The notes below the pieces were generated by a model, which was given only the letters and a program-made list of their open reading frames with translations, made no database searches and had not been told where the DNA came from. From an uncultured Christensenella sp. (GTDB lineage: Bacteria > Bacillota > Clostridia > Christensenellales > CAG-917): a stretch of DNA of 64,000 bases. Made by a program: the position numbers and the translations under genes. The first letter of the stretch is position 1. Every line of letters begins with the position of its first letter. Positions 27,524 to 35,234 of the stretch are shown here, in pieces. The stretch is taken from assembly GCA_910584155.1 (NCBI GenBank), contig CAJTYG010000001.1, forward strand, positions 82,023 to 146,022, written 5' to 3'.

Positions 27524-28515
27524 TATTTTTTTCTCCTAACTTGTGATAAAAAAGTTTCTGTATGTTGTCGAGGCCAATTCATTATTTTACAATAAATGCC
27601 AGTGTGTTTGGTATTATCATGTTTTGCACACCCGGGACATTCATTGTTAACTACTTCATTGTCAAATATAGAAGTTTGTATGTTCATATGAGGTTGACAA
27701 CTATAAGGGATGACAAATTTTAATCCATCCATTTGCCATATATTCCACGCTAAAATTTTTGCAATTTCGATTAGATATGACTTGGTAGGTGTAGTTCCAA
27801 ATTGGTGTTCATAAGCATCAATAAAAGTAAACAGCAAGTTTTCTCTGGCAATAAGCACATTGTCACCTTGAAAGTCAAATCCATATGTTGACTTATAAGC
27901 AATCAACACCCAGTTGTACCATTCCTGTTCATCTGATACATTTTCTCCAATTACTCGAAGTTTTCTATCAAGCAAACCAATTCTGTTTTTAAATTCAATA
28001 TACATGCCATTTACGGCATCATATCTACTCGTCAAATAGGGAGCTTCTCCGCAAGATATTTCCAACCGATTTGCTTTGACGTAATCTTGCCAAGTTTTAT
28101 CTTTAGTATTGGGGAAGGTGACTTTATCGGGAACAGTTTTCCATCCAGTATCTGTTTCTATATTGAAAGAATTTTCATGTCCGAACCAAGCAGTGTCTAT
28201 TAAGTTGTTTTGTTTATTACAAACCCAAGAAGGTGTGAATACTTCGGCTTTATTCTTAATACGTTGCTGTTGCTCTTTTTTAGATTTTTCTATACGGGGT
28301 TTAATTACACCGCCACGCTTGCCTGTTATAGAATTTATTGTTATATAATCTTGCTCTTGAAATCCTATGCCTCGCCAAGCGTATGTGTTGGTTGCCCAAA
28401 TCAAATTTTTGCCAGAACTTTTATCTTTAAGAAGGATCGCTAAAAGAGAATCATCAAGACGATGAATGCTGTTTTCTCTAATATTCGCATAATGTGAAGA
28501 TTCTATACGATCCAT
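27523..28515 (-). CDS. Restriction-system partner, 'subunit M'-like
   Basis: The 330-residue product belongs with proteins often labelled restriction endonuclease subunit M. It shows KAEVFTPSWVCNK (about 90-103, like motif X of N6-adenine methylases), LEISCGEAPYLTSRYD (about 153-168), RIGLLDRKLRVI, YGFDFQGDNVLIARENLL and AWNIWQMDGLKFVIPYS. A late Cys/His group (ECPGCAKH, then YCKIMNWP) may bind zinc. It lacks its own NPPY motif and probably completes the methylase of the next gene, with which it overlaps by one base. It is first in the minus-strand operon. I found no ribosome binding site, so initiation may be weak or leaderless. Confidence 0.78.
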   Translation of the reverse strand: MDRIESSHYANIRENSIHRLDDSLLAILLKDKSSGKNLIWATNTYAWRGIGFQEQDYITINSITGKRGGVIKPRIEKSKKEQQQRIKNKAEVFTPSWVCNKQNNLIDTAWFGHENSFNIETDTGWKTVPDKVTFPNTKDKTWQDYVKANRLEISCGEAPYLTSRYDAVNGMYIEFKNRIGLLDRKLRVIGENVSDEQEWYNWVLIAYKSTYGFDFQGDNVLIARENLLFTFIDAYEHQFGTTPTKSYLIEIAKILAWNIWQMDGLKFVIPYSCQPHMNIQTSIFDNEVVNNECPGCAKHDNTKHTGIYCKIMNWPRQHTETFLSQVRRKK

Positions 28516-28620
28516 TGTTTTAGTTTCTTAATAAGTATATTTATAAATATAATAGCATTAAATGTCAAAATTCGCAAGGAAAACGCTTAAGACGTAATAT
28601 TATATATTTTGTCACAAAAG

Positions 28621-28699
28621 AAAAGCGGGTTTCCCGCTTGTTTCACGAGGCGAGAGCAGAGTATCAAAATTCTCAAAATCTTTGGATTTTGGGAATTTT
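28621..28699 (+). promoter_or_regulatory. Two hairpins before the sigma-like gene
   Basis: AAGCGGG-TTT-CCCGCTT (28623-28639) and a 15-bp stem 28666-28680 / 28685-28699 with loop TTTG. The only non-Watson-Crick pair in the long stem is a T-G wobble on the plus strand, so it folds better as plus-strand RNA. It could be a leader structure or the edge of the recombinase element. No T run follows directly. Confidence 0.45.
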
Positions 28700-28778
28700 C
28701 TTAACCTGCTTAGGCATCGAATAGTGTGGCAATTTTCCCAAAATAATTAGGTAATCCTTTTGTGAAATTTAATTAACA

Positions 28779-29858
28779 ATGATTTATGCCAATGTACCAT
28801 ATTTGTCCCATTGTTATTTGTACAATGATTGCATGAATAAAGTAGCGTATCATTTCAATAAGAAAAAAATTCCAGCTAAATCGAAAGGTAAATTTTTGTA
28901 TTATTATCCTTGCGACATAGAAGATAATGCAAATGCGTATTTATATGGAATGCCGTTTTGTGTCATTGAAGTAACAGAGAAAGAGTGGGAAGCCTTGTTT
29001 GAGTTGGACAGATTCGAATATAACAACTGGAACAAATATTATAGACACAACGAGCCATTTCCAAGAGACGAAGAGTTGCTTTCAGAAACAGAGCGTTTGC
29101 GTTATTCGGATAGGAATGATCCGTTTGTTACACATTCGTTAGAAAAAATAGACAGGAAGCGTGCGCTTGCTACGCTTACAAAGAAAGAACGGCAAATATA
29201 TAGGTTAAGTATAGACGAGCAATTTAGGCAGACGGAGATAGCAGAAATGCTCGGCATAACGCAAGGCGTAGTATCCGTTACTTTCAATAGAGCAAGACGA
29301 AAGATGGATGAATATGACTACCGCAACGCAAAAACTCAAGAGGAAGTTGTGTGGAAGTATTGGGAGATGTTTATGCGGGACTCGGAGTTACCAAACTTCC
29401 TTGACGTGGAAATTGAGTTTTTAATCCGACAAATGCTTGGCGATATAATTCCACTTATGAATTGGTTTTATAGTGTAGGTGAACTGTGTCGTTACATAAT
29501 GAAGTATTATCTCTTTGACGAGGACAAGTTAGATAAAGATGTCGCAGAATATCTTTCCACGTCCACGCAGGAAGAGAAAGAACATTTTGAAAATTGCTAT
29601 GGGGATAAGCCTTTAATAGTGCAAGGTGTATACGTTAGACTGTGCAGAGAGATAAAACGAAGAGAGCAAAATAAATTGCACGATTCAAATAAGGCATTGA
29701 GCAGTATATATACTGCAGTGGAGAAACTTGCCACGCCTGCAAAGTGCTCTGTTCAGGACTATATAACTCAACGTATGTATCCGCATTTTGCCCATAGGCG
29801 CAATGAACGGATAAAAGCATTTTATAAGCATTACACGGGCAAAAAGCTCCAACTATAA
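28779..29858 (+). CDS. Sigma-70 region 4-like regulator of mobile element
   Basis: The 359-residue product has a sigma region 4 helix-turn-helix at about 122-180 (LTKKERQIYRLS, then QTEIAEMLGITQGVVSVTFNRARRKM), which binds -35 DNA in sigma factors. The N-terminal 110 residues and the long helical C-terminal half (about 185-355) are unknown. Similar sigma-like proteins stand at the start of serine-recombinase elements in Clostridia and control them (family knowledge). The start is uncertain: ATG 28779 and ATG 28833 both lack a Shine-Dalgarno, and an in-frame stop at 28770 limits any extension. G+C and codon use are intermediate between island and host. Confidence 0.75.
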   Translation: MIYANVPYLSHCYLYNDCMNKVAYHFNKKKIPAKSKGKFLYYYPCDIEDNANAYLYGMPFCVIEVTEKEWEALFELDRFEYNNWNKYYRHNEPFPRDEELLSETERLRYSDRNDPFVTHSLEKIDRKRALATLTKKERQIYRLSIDEQFRQTEIAEMLGITQGVVSVTFNRARRKMDEYDYRNAKTQEEVVWKYWEMFMRDSELPNFLDVEIEFLIRQMLGDIIPLMNWFYSVGELCRYIMKYYLFDEDKLDKDVAEYLSTSTQEEKEHFENCYGDKPLIVQGVYVRLCREIKRREQNKLHDSNKALSSIYTAVEKLATPAKCSVQDYITQRMYPHFAHRRNERIKAFYKHYTGKKLQL

Positions 29859-29985
29859 AAATTTTTCAAAAAATTTTAAATTGGATGTAATATTTTGGGC
29901 GTTCTCGTGGCTTATATATAGAAGGGTGCAGTTGCACACGCTTCAAAACAAAATTAAAAATGAATTGCACAAATTCGCTAATGGT

Positions 29986-30029
29986 CGGCTTTCGAACAGA
30001 GAGCCGATTCGTTTTGTATTAATACAAAA
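29986..30029 (+). promoter_or_regulatory. Hairpin and 18-bp perfect palindrome before MobV-like gene
   Basis: A stem TCGGCT/AGCCGA lies near 29986-30008. Next comes TTTTGTATTAATACAAAA (30012-30029), a perfect 18-bp palindrome ending three bases before the ribosome binding site. The position fits an operator or a translation-control hairpin. Confidence 0.55.
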
Positions 30030-30047
30030 ATAAGGAGGTGAGAAACA

Positions 30048-30830
30048 ATAGGGTATTACTACGAAGAAAACGAATACGGAATATATCCACAAGATAAGCA
30101 CGCAACTATTTCTGTCTTGACTTTCAGACGTCAGGACTTGTCCGCACAGGACGAGTATACAGAGCGAGTGCATACGGAATACAAAGTATCGTGGCTGAAA
30201 GAAAAAACATTGAACTTTCAAGCGGAAATAAATCGAATTATAAAAGAGTTAAATGTACAGTTTCATTCGCGTGGACGAAATAAAATCATGGAGTGCTTGC
30301 AATTCGGTGGAAACAGAGAGTTTTGGAGTGATTTCCAAGACGAGGAAGAAATAGAAAGCTATTTCGTTCATTGCTATGATTATGCAGTAAAGAAGATTGG
30401 CTTTATGGGAACGGATAAAAATATTATCTGCGCAATAACCGTCACTGAACAAAATAGGCGAAATTTGTTCGTGTATTACTTGCCAATAACGGAGCAATGG
30501 CGAATAAAGGTAATGAGCAATAGCCGTAGTGTGAAAGGTAATAAATTGCAACAGCGGGACGAGTTTGGATATCAAATGTACATGGCACAGAGGGATATAA
30601 GCAAACCGTTACTATGTCATTCTGAGTTTTGGAAACAGCGTGGCGGTGAAATGTCATATTCCACATTGCAAGAGAATTTCTACAATGAAATATCCAAGCG
30701 ATATGGAGCTAAACGCGGGGAAAGTACCTCGCGTCTTAAATATACTGTGCCGGAACAAGTGGAAAGGTTTTGTCGCATTGAGGGAGATATGAATGATACG
30801 CTTCCGCCAATTAAAGGAATTTGGATATAA
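30048..30830 (+). CDS. MobV/Pre-like relaxase-related protein with apparent ATA start
   Basis: The likely frame starts at ATA 30048. AAGGAGGTGA (30032-30041), fully complementary to the 16S rRNA end, sits at ideal distance, and an in-frame stop at 30039 bars any upstream start. The first later non-ATA start, TTG 30117, would cut off 23 residues that look coding (YYYEENEYG, then KHATISVL). The 260-residue product resembles Mob/Pre plasmid-recombination relaxases at its end (EFWKQRGGEMSYSTLQENF, then YGAKRGES). Where these have H-x-D-E-x-x-P-H-x-H, this protein has VTEQNRRNLF, so the relaxase site seems lost. It may bind DNA without nicking it. Confidence 0.6.
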   Translation: MGYYYEENEYGIYPQDKHATISVLTFRRQDLSAQDEYTERVHTEYKVSWLKEKTLNFQAEINRIIKELNVQFHSRGRNKIMECLQFGGNREFWSDFQDEEEIESYFVHCYDYAVKKIGFMGTDKNIICAITVTEQNRRNLFVYYLPITEQWRIKVMSNSRSVKGNKLQQRDEFGYQMYMAQRDISKPLLCHSEFWKQRGGEMSYSTLQENFYNEISKRYGAKRGESTSRLKYTVPEQVERFCRIEGDMNDTLPPIKGIWI

Positions 30831-30834
30831 CCTC

Positions 30835-30874
30835 TTGACAAATCTAAGATTATGTACTATCGTATCAATACGAT
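30835..30874 (+). promoter_or_regulatory. Promoter with overlapping operator for tnpV-like operon
   Basis: TTGACA (30835-30840), 17 bases, TATCGT (30858-30863). The perfect inverted repeat ATCGTAT-CA-ATACGAT (30859-30874) covers the -10 region, a classic repressor site. The small ribbon-helix-helix-like protein at 31261 is the best candidate repressor. Confidence 0.65.
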
Positions 30875-30898
30875 TTGATATAAATCACGGAGGTTGCT

Positions 30899-31264
30899 AT
30901 GAATAACGCAGAAATTTTGAGAAAAGCAGAGCGTGGCGAAGGGCTTACGGCGGAAGAAGTTATGCAGTATCAGAAATTTGTAAAACCGCAGAAACATGTT
31001 TACGGAAAGTATGGGACGCTTAAGCGTAAGTATCTTGAAGACAAGGGAGTTGATTGGGTAATAGCAAATCTCCCTGCGTATCTTCACGGAGTAGATAAGC
31101 AAGCGGAGAGAATGTATGACGTTCTCTATGAAAAGCTTTCTAAAAATCCAATGTATAAGCGCACGGGAGAGTTTATGGAAGATTATCGTAGACTCACTGC
31201 GATGCAACAAATGATTAATGAAGAAATATTGCAAGAGCTAATTTATACGGAGGAAGTGTTATGA
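30899..31264 (+). CDS. TnpV-like transposon protein
   Basis: The 121-residue product matches TnpV-type proteins of Clostridial transposons: GKYGTLKRKYLED (about 40-52, the conserved GKYG-x-L-R-x-x-YL pattern), a central DKQAERMYDVL region and a C-terminal MNEEI-like helix ending near ELIY. Its function in these elements is not established. GGAGG at 30889-30893 fixes the ATG. It overlaps the next gene by four bases (ATGA, 31261-31264) and is read from the promoter at 30835. Confidence 0.75.
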   Translation: MNNAEILRKAERGEGLTAEEVMQYQKFVKPQKHVYGKYGTLKRKYLEDKGVDWVIANLPAYLHGVDKQAERMYDVLYEKLSKNPMYKRTGEFMEDYRRLTAMQQMINEEILQELIYTEEVL

Positions 31265-31467
31265 AAACGCCTAAATCGGAAATCGACAAAAGATATGAGA
31301 ATAAGCACAAGCAAGAGCGCAAAGCCGCCCATGCGGTTTGGGGTACTTCGATGAAGCGTGAAGATTTTAATAAGCTGAACAAGTTTCTTAAAGAACATCA
31401 CATATCCAAAGTTCAGCTTATTTACGCAGGCTGGGAAGCGCTAAAAGAGCAAATTAATAAAAACTAA
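31261..31467 (+). CDS. Ribbon-helix-helix-like small protein (68 aa)
   Basis: A basic 68-residue protein. The part from about residue 25 (WGTSMKREDFNKLNKFLKE, then ISKVQLIYAGWEALKE) has the strand-helix-helix layout of ribbon-helix-helix DNA-binding proteins. It is translated by coupling to the TnpV-like gene. It may repress the operon through the inverted repeat at 30859-30874 (inference from layout only). Confidence 0.6.
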   Translation: MKTPKSEIDKRYENKHKQERKAAHAVWGTSMKREDFNKLNKFLKEHHISKVQLIYAGWEALKEQINKN

Positions 31468-31658
31468 TGAAGCATTAAAGATGTGCGGACATCTATAATT
31501 CCGCCACGCCAAACGAGGGCGTGTAAAATATATTCGGTATTGAAGATGAATAATAATGAATTCTTTTTATTTTGAAAAGCCTAAGTAGAATGAAATGTGC
31601 TTTTGATGGAAGCGGGAGAAAATAAACGGATGACCCGCAATCCAAGAAGGAAGAAATT
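31468..31658. other. Spacer with remnant-like sequence before recombinase operon
   Basis: About 190 bases with host-like composition but no open frame of useful length on the plus strand. It may be a decayed gene, since several short in-frame stretches end at stops. No promoter stands out. Confidence 0.35.
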
Positions 31659-31859
31659 ATAACAAACAAAAATTTTGTATACGTGGATTTGACCACGGGT
31701 ATGACGGAGCAAACAGAGTGTGAGATTTCACAGGAACAAATTGAGACAAGCGCGAAGATACTGGCAAATATGCTGTTAGATTATGTGAACAACGGCGGAA
31801 GCATTGTCGAGTTGATGTCGGGCAAACCATTGAAAAAGGGAGGAGAAAAAGATGAATAA
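31659..31859 (+). CDS. Small protein coupled to serine recombinase, apparent ATA start
   Basis: An open frame ending at TAA 31857-31859 overlaps the recombinase start. From ATA 31659, behind AAGGAAG (31648-31654), it gives 66 residues: TNKNFVYVDLTTGMTEQTE, then helices (AKILANMLLDYVNNGG). From GTG 31683 it gives 58. The text before the GTG reads as natural protein and the ATA is at the right distance from the ribosome binding site, so ATA (or a mutated ATG) is the likely original start. Small genes in this position are common before recombinases of Clostridial elements. Function unknown. Confidence 0.5.
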   Translation: MTNKNFVYVDLTTGMTEQTECEISQEQIETSAKILANMLLDYVNNGGSIVELMSGKPLKKGGEKDE

Positions 31860-33384
31860 AAGAGCGGTTATATATGCGAGATTCAGTTCGCACAATCAGA
31901 CGGAGCAATCGATAGAGGGGCAGTTGAGAGAGTGTTACGAGTATGCGAGACGGCACGACCTTACGATAGAGGGGGAATATATAGACCGTGCCTTGACGGG
32001 CACGACGGACAAGCGTCCGAGTTTCCTCAAAATGATAAATGACAGCAAGAAAAAGACGTTCGATTACGTGCTGGTCTATCAATTGGACAGGTTCGCACGC
32101 AACCGTTACGACAGTGCGAATTACAAGGCGAAGTTGAAAAAGAACGGAGTGCGTGTACTTTCCGCAAGGGAAAACATAAGCGATGACGCAAGCGGAATAC
32201 TTATTGAGGGCGTACTTGAAAGCATGGCGGAATATTATTCCGCCGAGCTTTCGCAAAAGGTCAAGCGCGGATTCCGTGAGAGCCTGACGAAAGGTTATTT
32301 TACGGGCGGGCGTGATCTTTTCGGCTATGACGTCGTGGACAAGCGTTGGGTGCTCAATCCCGACGAAGCGGCTATTGTCAAGGAGATATTCGACAGATAT
32401 AAGCACGGCGAAAAAACGCACAGTATAGCCACACGCCTGAATGAAAGAGGAATACGAAACAAAAACGGCACGGAATTCGGAATTGACTCGATAACGAGAA
32501 TTCTACATAACAGAAAGTACACGGGCAAAATCGAGTACAACGGTGAAATCTACACAAACGTAACGCCTGCGATTGTGGACGAGGAAACTTTTAACGAGTG
32601 CCAGAGAATAGTGGCGATGCATCAGCACAGGCAAAAGACGTTGCACAGTCACAGTCCGTACTTTTTGAGTGGAAGGTTGTTTTGCGGCAAATGCGGTTCG
32701 AATATCACGTCCGAAAGCGGAACGAACAAGGAAGGTAGGGTTTACTATTACTATAAATGCACAGGCAGGAGAAAGAAAATATGCGACCAGAGGAATTTGC
32801 AGAAAAAGCAAATCGAAGACCTTGTATTTGACGCTACGGCGAAGTATGTGCTGACTCCCGAGACAATAAACAGGCTTGCAGTCGAGGTGACGAAGAAATT
32901 CAATGCAGGCTTGCAGAATTCTGTGGATATTGCGGTGCTTCAAAAGCAACAGAAGGACGTACAGAGAGCGATAAACGGATTTTTGTCGGCGATAGCGGAA
33001 GGCATAGTTACGCAATCCACAAAAGATAAGTTATTTGAACTCGAACAGGAAAACGAAAGGTTGGAGAATTGCATAGCGGCGGAAAAGGGAAAGTCAATCG
33101 CTCCGATAAGCGAGAAAGACGTGAAAGCGTTCTTGAAATATTTTGCAAACAAAAAATATGATAGCGACGACGCTATGGGCGAGTTTTTCACCTCGTTTAT
33201 TTATCGGGTTGTTTTATTTGACGACTGCGTGTTTATCTTTTACAACACCTCGCCCGATATGTCGAACAAGTTCAGACTTGACAAAAGCGAGTTGAACGAT
33301 ATGAAGAATTTTATAAGGAAAAGAAAAAGCACCTTAGAACCGCTTGTGTTCAAATCAGGTGCTTGTGGCGGAACATTTCAATGA
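31852..33384 (+). CDS. Large serine recombinase
   Basis: This site-specific recombinase integrates and excises the mobile element. The N-terminal catalytic domain (about 1-150) has YARFSSHNQ with the nucleophile at Ser12 or Ser13, SIEGQ, and the helix YQLDRFARNRYDS. The 'recombinase' domain follows (about 165-265: FGYD, then IATRLNERGI), then a zinc ribbon (about 278-312: FCGKCGS and a later Cys pair in YKCTGRRKKICDQ) and a coiled-coil stretch (about 350-420). The 510 residues are normal for large serine recombinases. GGGAGGAG precedes the ATG. Its G+C (about 48% in 32041-32100) is well above the defence genes, so it entered from a different source. Confidence 0.93.
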   Translation: MNKRAVIYARFSSHNQTEQSIEGQLRECYEYARRHDLTIEGEYIDRALTGTTDKRPSFLKMINDSKKKTFDYVLVYQLDRFARNRYDSANYKAKLKKNGVRVLSARENISDDASGILIEGVLESMAEYYSAELSQKVKRGFRESLTKGYFTGGRDLFGYDVVDKRWVLNPDEAAIVKEIFDRYKHGEKTHSIATRLNERGIRNKNGTEFGIDSITRILHNRKYTGKIEYNGEIYTNVTPAIVDEETFNECQRIVAMHQHRQKTLHSHSPYFLSGRLFCGKCGSNITSESGTNKEGRVYYYYKCTGRRKKICDQRNLQKKQIEDLVFDATAKYVLTPETINRLAVEVTKKFNAGLQNSVDIAVLQKQQKDVQRAINGFLSAIAEGIVTQSTKDKLFELEQENERLENCIAAEKGKSIAPISEKDVKAFLKYFANKKYDSDDAMGEFFTSFIYRVVLFDDCVFIFYNTSPDMSNKFRLDKSELNDMKNFIRKRKSTLEPLVFKSGACGGTFQ

Positions 33385-33592
33385 ATTAGATAAAAATTCT
33401 TCTGATAAATCCAAATCAAAATTTGATAATCAAATTTTATTATAAAATATTGAATGATCATTTACATTTATTAAATATAGTATTATAATTTATCATAGGT
33501 TATTCAAATGATACAAAGATGTCCGATAAATATTTATGTCTTTATGATTAAAGCATTGTAAAAGAGAATTGTAAACATAAGAGGTTTAATTA

Positions 33593-34453
33593 ATGAGAAT
33601 AATACAAAATTTTACTGATAAAGAATTAGAAAATTTGTTATATGAATTCTATAAATATTTTGAAACAGGATTTGATTTCGAAGAGTTTTTGAAACCATTT
33701 CTTGAATCTATTGGCTTATCTGAAGTTGTTGTTACACAAAAGACGAGAGACGGAGGAATAGATTTAATAGCCGTTAAAGATGGTTTGTTTGAGATTAATA
33801 ACATTGATAATGTAAAATATCGAATACAAGCTAAACGTAACAAGCCCGCTTCTTCTATTTCTCCTGAAAAAATTGATGCTTTGCGAGGAAATTTGGGTTT
33901 TAATGAAAAGGGATTGTTTATTACTACTGCGAAAGTATCTGCAAGGGCGAAAGAACAGGCTGTTATTAAAGATCCTTATAAGCCCGTATTTGTTATAGAC
34001 GGTATAGATTTAGTTAGAATATGTATCGAAAAACAAATAGGGTTTGCTTATCGACCGGTTTTTAGCAGAGAAGCTATAAATGAATTTACAAATAAGGCAA
34101 CAATTTCTCAAAATTCGAAAACGATAGCCAATAAAAAAGAATCAGACGTGCAAACGAATGAAGTTACAAAAATCATTACTGCTAATGATGTGCGCTGTAG
34201 TTTAATTTCTGTTCCAAGATATATCGTTGATAGCATAAATAATAATACTTTAAAACAAAAGCTTGTGGTAATAATTAATTCTTCTGACAAATATGAGTTA
34301 ACGTATTCACCTGCAAGAAAATATCTTTATTTGCCAAATAGTAAAAGCTTTTTCTTAAAATATGGTATCATTCAGGATGATGGCTCGGTGCTGCCTAAAG
34401 AGGCGGTTTGGACTATAGATGATCAACAAACCATTTTTATAAATATTCAATAA
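33593..34453 (+). CDS. Mrr-like restriction endonuclease
   Basis: The 286-residue product has the Mrr catalytic fold (about 15-150): a GFDFEEFLKPFLES helix, RDGGIDLIAV with Asp57, and IQAKRNK with the Gln79-x-Lys81 pair. GLFITTAKVSARAKEQA is the conserved strand-helix after the active site. Mrr enzymes cut methylated or otherwise foreign DNA. The C-terminal half (about 190-286) is a separate unknown domain that may bind DNA or sense a ligand. AGAGG (33577-33581) precedes the ATG. It is A+T-rich and stands alone after the recombinase, a cargo-like position. Confidence 0.85.
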   Translation: MRIIQNFTDKELENLLYEFYKYFETGFDFEEFLKPFLESIGLSEVVVTQKTRDGGIDLIAVKDGLFEINNIDNVKYRIQAKRNKPASSISPEKIDALRGNLGFNEKGLFITTAKVSARAKEQAVIKDPYKPVFVIDGIDLVRICIEKQIGFAYRPVFSREAINEFTNKATISQNSKTIANKKESDVQTNEVTKIITANDVRCSLISVPRYIVDSINNNTLKQKLVVIINSSDKYELTYSPARKYLYLPNSKSFFLKYGIIQDDGSVLPKEAVWTIDDQQTIFINIQ

Positions 34454-34681
34454 ATTGGGGCATTGCAATAAATCTTATATGTTCAAAGTATACTCTAAAA
34501 GATTTCATTAGAGATATGACAAAAGTTGTAACAGCGGTTCATTTAAATGGTTATTCTATTATTGCTAACTATATTTAATATTATAGCTATTTTATCACTA
34601 AGCATATGAATGAAAACAATGGTAATTTAGATGTAAAACATGGTATAACGATAGGGTAGAAAACAATAAATCTATTCCAAA

Positions 34682-34867
34682 ATAGAAAAGTATGATGTCG
34701 GATTTAGAGCGAAAGATGAAGCAAGGATAGCCGACAAACAAAAGCAGGATAAGAAAAAACAAAAGATAGGAACGATATCGCTCATTGTTACGGGAATTTG
34801 CGTAGCAATTATCATCGCAGTTGTATTTATCGTCAAATATATGAGGTATTCTGCAATATTCGGATAA
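34682..34867 (+). pseudogene. Small membrane-protein frame without start codon
   Basis: A 61-codon frame reads EKYDVGFRAKDEARIADKQ, a basic stretch, then a good membrane helix (IGTISLIVTGICVAIIIAVV) and stops at 34865. An in-frame stop at 34667 and no ATG, GTG or TTG near the beginning suggest a broken gene, unless the ATA at 34682 is used. No ribosome binding site is seen. Confidence 0.4.
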
Positions 34868-34908
34868 CGTTGTTGAAGCTTAAAAGCATTGAAATATCGA
34901 TATAATGA

Positions 34909-34937
34909 TAAAAGCGAAGTGCAAGCTTCGCTTTTTT
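34909..34937 (+). terminator. Rho-independent terminator
   Basis: AAAGCGAAG (34911-34919) pairs with CTTCGCTTT (34926-34934), six-base loop, T run to 34937. It ends transcription coming from the Mrr/small-frame side. Confidence 0.75.
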
Positions 34938-35084
34938 GATATTAAATTTTTTTACAAAAAGTGCTTTTGTTGTTTTTTAGGTGTTTTAAACGGGCGGTTT
35001 TAAAAGATAGTGTTAGATTGCCTGTTTTGTGAAAACCGTGCATTTAACACGGTATTTAGAAATGCTGTTTTTTGCACAAAATCA

Positions 35085-35127
35085 AAATTTGCAAGTAAAA
35101 TTATCACAAATTTGCATAAAATTTGCA
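35085..35127 (+). repeat. Three direct repeats of AAATTTGCA
   Basis: Copies at 35085-35093, 35108-35116 and 35119-35127 (spacing 23 and 11 bases), two of them extended to AAAATTTGCAA. They lie about 75-115 bases before a strong promoter, which suggests a protein-binding cluster. Confidence 0.45.
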
Positions 35128-35199
35128 ACTTTAATTGATACTTTTGTAAGCGAAAAATGAATTTTTTTGAAAAAAAACAAAAAAACTTACAAAAATCTA

Positions 35200-35228
35200 T
35201 TGACTTGCATATAATGTAGTGTTATTAT
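35200..35228 (+). promoter_or_regulatory. Strong sigma-A promoter of a candidate small RNA
   Basis: TTGACT (35200-35205), exactly 17 bases, TATTAT (35223-35228). Start of transcription expected near 35235. No open frame follows. Confidence 0.7.
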
Positions 35229-35234
35229 GTGAAT

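Larger units (their letters stand above)
34454..35199. other. Non-coding tract with gene remnant, terminator and direct repeats
   Basis: About 750 bases without an intact gene. It holds a start-less small membrane-protein frame (34682-34867), a terminator-type hairpin (34909-34937) and three copies of AAATTTGCA (35085-35093, 35108-35116, 35119-35127). Confidence 0.5.

Noticed and set aside
23498..28515. BREX or DISARM system
   Set aside because: The methylase-helicase genes suggested it, but no PglZ, BrxC, BrxL, DrmA or DrmB partner is present; a single-chain restriction-modification type fits better.
28740..33384. Attachment-site direct repeat for the serine recombinase
   Set aside because: Only a six-base TGTGGC match near 28730 and 33365 was found, which is expected by chance; element ends cannot be fixed from this sequence alone.
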